DNA of 29,269 nucleotides, from assembly GCA_964481035.1 (NCBI GenBank), contig CAYZSE010000023.1, positions 1-29,269 of the forward strand, written 5' to 3'. Of the stretch, positions 24,792-29,269 are shown piece after piece. This stretch comes from JAAAPF01 sp964481035. GTDB taxonomy: Bacteria; Pseudomonadota; Alphaproteobacteria; Geminicoccales; Geminicoccaceae. Every line of letters begins with the position of its first letter. Positions within the stretch are counted from its first letter, which is position 1. A program made the position numbers and the translations under genes. A model generated the notes under the pieces. It saw only the letters and a list, made by a program, of their open reading frames with translations, searched no databases and was not told the DNA's origin.

Positions 24792-25574
24792 ATGCGGCGC
24801 TCGCCCCACCTGCAGATCATGGTGCAGGCGGCCCAGAAGGCCGCCCGCGGTCTCGCCCGCGACTTCGGCGAGGTCGAGCAGCTCCAGGTCTCGATCAAAG
24901 GACCCGGCGACTTCGTCACCGCCGCCGATCGCCGCGCCGAGCAGGTTATCGTCGACGAGCTGCGCCGGCAGCGGCCCGGGTTCGGCATGCTCGCCGAGGA
25001 GGGCGGCGGCGACGCCGGCGACGGCAACGCGCGCTGGATCGTCGATCCCCTCGACGGCACCTCCAACTTCCTGCACGGGCTGCCGCATTTCGCCATCTCG
25101 ATCGCCCTCGAGATGAACGGCGAGCTCGTCGCCGGCTGCATCCTCGACCCGATCAAGCAGGAGCTCTTCACCGCCGACCGCGGCCAGGGGGCGTGGATGA
25201 ACGGGCGTCGTCTCCGGGTCTCGGCGCGGCGAGAGCTGGACCGCGCGATGATCGGCTGCGGCGTGCCGGTGCTCGATTGGGAGGGCCGCGAGCGTGGCTT
25301 CCTTGGCCAGTTCGAGCGTGTCAGCGCCAAGGTCGCCGGCATCCGGCGCTATGGCGCGGCATCGCTCGACCTCGCCTACCTCGCGGCCGGCCGCCTCGAC
25401 GGCTTTTGGGAGTTCGGCCTCAAGCCTTGGGACGTCGCCGCCGGCATCGCCATCCTGCGCGAGGCCGGTGGGCAGCTCGGCACGGTCGAGGAGGTGGATC
25501 TCTTGGAGCGCGGCACCCTGGTGGCCGCCACCCCTGAGCTCTATGCGAAGCTCTTCGCCCTCGTGCGCGGCTGA
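24792..25574 (+). CDS. suhB: Inositol-monophosphatase family protein (SuhB type)
   Basis: This 260-residue protein is a Mg-dependent, Li-sensitive type sugar phosphatase. Metal ligands are E69-E70 in LAEEGG, D85 and D88 in WIVDPLDGTSNFLHGLPHFA, and D214 in KPWDVAAGIAILREAGG. Substrate may be inositol phosphate or another sugar phosphate; SuhB in E. coli also acts in rRNA antitermination, which cannot be judged from sequence. GGAG lies seven bases before ATG 24792. It is 36 bp downstream of efp and probably in the same operon. Confidence 0.93.
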   Translation: MRRSPHLQIMVQAAQKAARGLARDFGEVEQLQVSIKGPGDFVTAADRRAEQVIVDELRRQRPGFGMLAEEGGGDAGDGNARWIVDPLDGTSNFLHGLPHFAISIALEMNGELVAGCILDPIKQELFTADRGQGAWMNGRRLRVSARRELDRAMIGCGVPVLDWEGRERGFLGQFERVSAKVAGIRRYGAASLDLAYLAAGRLDGFWEFGLKPWDVAAGIAILREAGGQLGTVEEVDLLERGTLVAATPELYAKLFALVRG

Positions 25575-25679
25575 AGCCGTAAGCGCCGCCTTTTCAACGC
25601 CCTCGCGGACTTCTCTATTGTAAGTTGTAAGTTGCCGGCCCTATGCTCCAGCACGGTCAGGGTGACGGGATCTCGATCC

Positions 25680-26852
25680 ATGATGCGACCGCAATACTAC
25701 GTCAACATCATCCTACTCGCGCTCGTGGCGACGGCGGTGGTCGCCTCACTCCTCGGCGACACGCTGCTCACGACGTTCCTCTACAACCCGTGGCTCAACG
25801 GCGTGATCGCCCTCGTCTTTCTCGTCGGCGCCGTCTACGCGATCCTCCGCATCTGGCGCCTGCGTCCGGAAATCCGCTGGATCGAGGCTTTCCGGACGCA
25901 GGCGCCGGGCATGTCGACCGTGCCGGCGCCACGCCTGCTGGCCCCGTTGGCGACGCTGCTGACCGACCAGGAGCGCCGCGGCCGCAGCCAGCTCTCGACG
26001 ATGTCGGTCCGCTACCTGCTCGACAGCGTGCAGTCGCGGCTCGAGGAGCAGCGCGACAACGCGCGCTACCTGACGGGCCTGCTGATCTTCTTGGGCCTGC
26101 TCGGAACCTTTTGGGGGCTCTTGCAGACCATCGGCGCGGTCGCCGACGTGATCGCGGGCCTGTCGCTGCAAGCCGACACCGCAGCCACCTTCACCGAGCT
26201 TCAAGACGGCCTCGCCCGCCCGCTCCGGGGGATGGGCACGGCGTTCAGCTCGTCGCTGTTCGGTCTCGCCGGCTCGCTCGTCCTGGGGTTCCTCGATCTC
26301 CAGGCCAACCGCGCGCAGACCAACTTCTTCGACGACCTCGAGGAATGGCTCTCCAGCCTGACCCGGCTCACCAGCGCCGGCAGCGGATCGCTCGACGCCA
26401 TGGAGCCGAGCCGACCGATGCCGAGCTACGTCCAGGCCCTGCTCGAGCGTGCGGCGGAGGCGACCGAGGACGTCGCGCGTCGGCTCGCCGAGGGCGAGGA
26501 GACGCGGCGCCGGACCGAGGCGGCGCTGTCGCAGCTCGGCGACCAGATCCAGCGCCTCGTCCTGCAACTCGGCGAGGAACGCGGCCGGCTCGACACGTTC
26601 GTCGCGAGCACCCGTGCGATCGAGGCGCTGCTCGAGCGCCAGCAGGCGGACGGTCTCGCCCTCGACGCCATGAGCCGCGCCCATCTCGCCAATGTCGATG
26701 TCAGCCTGCAACGCTTCGTCGAGGAGACGCAACGGCAACGCGCGCAGAGCCTGGAGACCGTGCGGCGCGAGATCCGGCTCGTGACCCGGACCATCGCGAT
26801 CGCCGCCGGCGAGCCCGACCCCGATGCGCCGCCGCCGCCGCGAGGCGCTTGA
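25680..26852 (+). CDS. MotA/TolQ/ExbB-type proton-channel protein with cytoplasmic coiled-coil tail
   Basis: This 390-residue protein has membrane helices near 8-30, 38-58, 130-155 and 184-206. The third and fourth (LLIFLGLLGTFWGLLQTIGAV, MGTAFSSSLFGLAGSLVLGFLDL) are the conserved MotA/TolQ/ExbB core. The tail after 230 is a Glu/Arg/Gln-rich coiled coil. It pairs with the next gene, whose single helix carries the proton-binding Asp. Together they resemble a stator unit using the proton gradient. No flagellar, tol or ton genes are near, so the driven partner is unknown. ATG 25680 or the adjacent ATG 25683 may be used; a longer frame upstream has no similarity. Confidence 0.85.
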   Translation: MMRPQYYVNIILLALVATAVVASLLGDTLLTTFLYNPWLNGVIALVFLVGAVYAILRIWRLRPEIRWIEAFRTQAPGMSTVPAPRLLAPLATLLTDQERRGRSQLSTMSVRYLLDSVQSRLEEQRDNARYLTGLLIFLGLLGTFWGLLQTIGAVADVIAGLSLQADTAATFTELQDGLARPLRGMGTAFSSSLFGLAGSLVLGFLDLQANRAQTNFFDDLEEWLSSLTRLTSAGSGSLDAMEPSRPMPSYVQALLERAAEATEDVARRLAEGEETRRRTEAALSQLGDQIQRLVLQLGEERGRLDTFVASTRAIEALLERQQADGLALDAMSRAHLANVDVSLQRFVEETQRQRAQSLETVRREIRLVTRTIAIAAGEPDPDAPPPPRGA

Positions 26853-26855
26853 GCG

Positions 26856-28280
26856 ATGGCGAGGCTGCGGCGCCACAGCCGGCCGACCGCGGACATCTGG
26901 CCCGGCTTCGTCGACGCGCTGTCGACGCTGCTCCTGGTTTCGATCTTTCTGCTGTCGGTGTTCGTCCTGGCGCAGTTCTTCTTGAGCCAGCTGCTCGAGG
27001 GCCGCGACGCGCGCCTGCTGCGCCTGCAGGATGAGCTCGACACCAGCGAGCAGAGCCTCGCGAGCGAGCGCTTGCGGGTCGACGAGCTCCGCCGTTCCCT
27101 GGCACGGCTCAACAGCGAACTAGGTCTCGCCCGCAGCGAGCGCGACGCCGCCGAGAGCGAGCTCGCCCGGGCGCTCGACCAGCGTGACACGTTGCAGTTG
27201 CGCCTGCAGCGGCTCAGCGAGCAGAACACCCTGCTCCAGCAGACCCTCGCCGACACCCGGCTCGATGCCGACACCGGCGCGGACGAGCGCCGCGCCCTCG
27301 AGCAGGGTCTGCGCGCCGCCGAGGCGACGATCGAGACCGACCGGGCGACGATCGCCGCCCAGCTCGACGACCTCGCACGCCTGGAGAGCGAGGTCGCGAC
27401 CTTGACCACCTTGCGCGATCGGCTCGAGGGGCGGATCGCCGAGCAGGCGGCGACGCTCGCGCGGCTCGAAGAGACCGCGCGGACGCAGGAGGAGACGCTG
27501 CGCGACATCGACGCGAGCCGCCAAGCGCTGCGGGCCGAGCTCGGCGAGGTTCGCGACCGCGCCCTGGCGCTCGAGGCGGAGCTCGCCGAGGCGAGCGAGC
27601 GCACCCTGGCGGCGCAGCGGGCGATGACCGACGCGGAGGCGGCGCTCGCGTGGACCGAGGCGAGCATGGCGGCGCTCACCGACGAGCTCCGGGCGACGCG
27701 CGACCAGCTCGCCCGCATCGAGGCGATCCTCGCCGAGCGCGAGGTCGAGATCGCTTCCCAGGAGCTGCGCATCGAGGACCTCGACACCCGCCTCGCCGCC
27801 GCCCTCGCCCAGGAGGTGGACGAGCTGCAGCGCTTCCGCAGCGAGTTCTTTGGCCGCTTGCGCGAGGTGCTGGGCGACCGGGCGGACGTGCGCGTGGTCG
27901 GCGACCGGTTCGTCTTCCAATCCGAGGTGCTGTTCGAGCGGGCGTCGGCGACCCTCGGCCCGGCGGCGCGGGCGGAGCTCCGCCAGCTGGCCGCTACCCT
28001 GAATGAGATCACCGCGGACCTCCCCCGCGACCTGCCGTGGATCCTCCAGGTCAACGGCCACACCGACCGCCGCCCGATCCGCACGCCGCAATTCCCCTCC
28101 AACTGGGAGCTGTCGACGGCGCGCGCGATCTCGGTCGCGCGCTTCCTGATCGACCAGGGCATCCCGCCCGAGCGCGTCGCTGCGGCGGGCTTCGGCGAGT
28201 TCCAGCCGGTCGATCCGGGCACGAGCGAGGCGGCCTACGCCAAAAACCGCCGCATCGAGATCAAGCTGACGACCCGCTGA
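26856..28280 (+). CDS. MotB/OmpA-type peptidoglycan-binding protein with long coiled coil
   Basis: This 474-residue partner of the preceding gene starts four bases after its stop. A single N-terminal helix (about 17-45) carries D20 in WPGFVDALSTLL, in the place of the proton-accepting Asp of MotB. A long Ala/Glu/Arg/Leu coiled coil covers about 50-330 and would span the periplasm. The C-terminal OmpA-like domain (about 345-474: VNGHTDRRPI, NWELSTARAISVARFLIDQG, AAGFGEFQPV, NRRIEIKL) should bind peptidoglycan. The layout is longer than flagellar MotB and recalls envelope stators of unassigned function. Confidence 0.88.
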   Translation: MARLRRHSRPTADIWPGFVDALSTLLLVSIFLLSVFVLAQFFLSQLLEGRDARLLRLQDELDTSEQSLASERLRVDELRRSLARLNSELGLARSERDAAESELARALDQRDTLQLRLQRLSEQNTLLQQTLADTRLDADTGADERRALEQGLRAAEATIETDRATIAAQLDDLARLESEVATLTTLRDRLEGRIAEQAATLARLEETARTQEETLRDIDASRQALRAELGEVRDRALALEAELAEASERTLAAQRAMTDAEAALAWTEASMAALTDELRATRDQLARIEAILAEREVEIASQELRIEDLDTRLAAALAQEVDELQRFRSEFFGRLREVLGDRADVRVVGDRFVFQSEVLFERASATLGPAARAELRQLAATLNEITADLPRDLPWILQVNGHTDRRPIRTPQFPSNWELSTARAISVARFLIDQGIPPERVAAAGFGEFQPVDPGTSEAAYAKNRRIEIKLTTR

Positions 28281-28285
28281 GGCGG

Positions 28286-28319
28286 GGTCGCCGGAGCGGC
28301 CCGGGCCCGTGCGGCGACC
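28286..28319 (+). terminator. Possible terminator hairpin after the MotA/MotB-like pair
   Basis: GGTCGCCG (28286-28293) and its exact complement (28312-28319) form an 8-bp stem with an 18-nt GC-rich loop a few bases past the stop codon. No T run follows, so it is a weak call and may only stabilise the 3' end. Confidence 0.35.
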
Positions 28320-28555
28320 GGTTGCGACGCGGCAGCGCGCGCCGACGATCTCGCCCGCTGCCGGCCCGCTGCCGTCTCGCGCCTTCACCCGCCAGCGGGG
28401 CGCGACCGCAGCGGCCACCGCGCGCTCTCGCCTGCTGGAGCCGCCGCGCCCTTGTCGGGCAGCGAGATGACCACCTGAGATTGATTGAGGTCATTCGGCG
28501 GCAATGTCTCTACGTTTATAAAAGCCCGAACAACCGGCATCACGGGGGCACAACC

Positions 28556-29269
28556 ATGGCGCAATTCATTATCCTAAAGGATAAGAACCGGGCGGTCCGG
28601 AACCGGGACTTCGAGCGGCTGCGGCCCCGGGTCGGCATCGAGAGCATGAGCACCGGGATGTCACCGGAGCTTCCGGAGCCCGAGATCACCACCCACGACA
28701 TGGACAGCCGGCAACTGCGCGACGCGACGCGGGATCCGGATGTTCTTTCCGTGGCCCGCGCGATGCCGATCCGGCTGATCGCCCCCACCGAAGGCCCGGC
28801 CGTGACGACGACGAGCGGCGCCACCTGGGGCGTCGAAGCCGTCGGTGCCCTGCACAGCCCGGTCACCGGCGAAGGTGTCCGGGTCGCCGTGCTCGACACG
28901 GGCGTCGACGCCGCCCACCCGGCCTTCGCGGGCGTGACGCTGCTGCAGGAGGATTTCAGCGGCGACGGCAACGGCGATGTCGACGGCCACGGCACCCACT
29001 GCGCGGGGACCGTGTTCGGCCGCGACGTCGATGGGCTCCGCATCGGGGTGGCGCGGGGTGTTACCGAGGCGCTGATCGGCAAGGTGCTTCGCAACGATGG
29101 CTCCGGCAGCACCGAGATGTTGTTCAAAGGCATGCAATGGGCCGTCAACAACGGTGCTCGCGTGGTGTCCATGTCGCTCGGCTTCGATTTCCCAGGACTG
29201 GTCGAGCGCTTGCAGCAACAAGGCTTCCCCGCGAAGCTCGCGGCGAGCGCTGCGCTCGAGGGCTATCGC
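28556..29269 (+). CDS. Subtilisin-like (S8) serine protease, 5' part, runs off the window
   Basis: The first 238 residues are present. The catalytic Asp114 lies in VAVLDTGVDAAHPAF and His145 in DGHGTHCAG; the Ser should lie beyond the window. The substrate-binding strand reads NNGARVVSMSLGF. There is no signal peptide: the protein begins MAQFIILKDKNRAVRNRDF with a 75-residue leader region before the protease fold, which suggests a cytoplasmic enzyme or a propeptide without a classical secretion signal. The 135 bp upstream are more A/T-rich than the surroundings (TTTATAAAA at 28515-28523), and a promoter there is likely. Separate neighbours past the end are unknown. Confidence 0.9.
   Translation, partial: MAQFIILKDKNRAVRNRDFERLRPRVGIESMSTGMSPELPEPEITTHDMDSRQLRDATRDPDVLSVARAMPIRLIAPTEGPAVTTTSGATWGVEAVGALHSPVTGEGVRVAVLDTGVDAAHPAFAGVTLLQEDFSGDGNGDVDGHGTHCAGTVFGRDVDGLRIGVARGVTEALIGKVLRNDGSGSTEMLFKGMQWAVNNGARVVSMSLGFDFPGLVERLQQQGFPAKLAASAALEGYR

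Noticed and set aside
22089..25088. 999-codon minus-strand open frame
   Set aside because: It spans five genes on the other strand that have clear families; it shows no domain and low-complexity composition.
25680..28280. Complete Zorya defence system
   Set aside because: Only a ZorA/ZorB-like layout is seen; no ZorC, ZorD or ZorE follows in the window, and the next gene is an S8 protease 275 bp away.

Overview
The window is very GC-rich chromosomal DNA that reads as an alphaproteobacterium. The evidence is a GAAC-N7-GAAC LexA box in front of an imuA-imuB-dnaE2 cassette, a mitofilin/Mic60-like gene inside a hemC-hemD-hemY operon, and a pgk-fba-efp-suhB neighbourhood. The exact order cannot be fixed by eye; a Rhodospirillales/Geminicoccales-like, salt-tolerant organism is my best guess (inference). 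The assembly is a draft: 100 Ns (6017-6116) cut the 3' end of dnaE2.

Layout. 1-270: decayed 3' end of an IS630-type insertion sequence. 415-6016: SOS-controlled mutagenesis cassette imuA-imuB-dnaE2. 6117-8614: accessory stretch between the gap and a tRNA-Thr gene. It holds two paralogous small cysteine-cluster proteins of unknown function, cspA between them with its own promoter and terminator, and a 125-bp palindromic IS630-type MITE whose right end matches the IS fragment at the window start. 8615-13457 (minus strand): tRNA-Thr and the hem operon hemC-hemD-mic60-like-hemY. 13488-14579: tsaD, divergent from hemC. 14586-19380 (minus strand): an osmotic-stress group of aquaporin, a secreted protein with a phage-tail-collar-like domain, a fused glycine/sarcosine/dimethylglycine N-methyltransferase (glycine betaine synthesis) and a GbdR-like AraC regulator. 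19603-20820: cyclopropane fatty acid synthase. 20978-25574 (plus strand): pgk, a small unknown, class I fba, a ThiE-like protein, efp and an inositol-monophosphatase family gene. 25680-28280: a MotA/TolQ-like plus MotB/OmpA-like pair. 28556-end: start of a subtilisin-like protease that runs off the window.

How the genes work together. ImuA, ImuB and DnaE2 form the damage-induced translesion complex. HemC and HemD carry out consecutive tetrapyrrole steps. The betaine enzyme, its candidate regulator and the aquaporin, with the membrane-modifying Cfa nearby, suggest an osmoadaptation island. The most interesting unexplained items are the paralogous Cys-cluster pair around cspA, the triple TGTCGC array in front of the betaine-synthesis gene, and a perfect inverted repeat that could hide the ribosome-binding site of the collar-domain gene. 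No CRISPR array and no complete defence system is visible.
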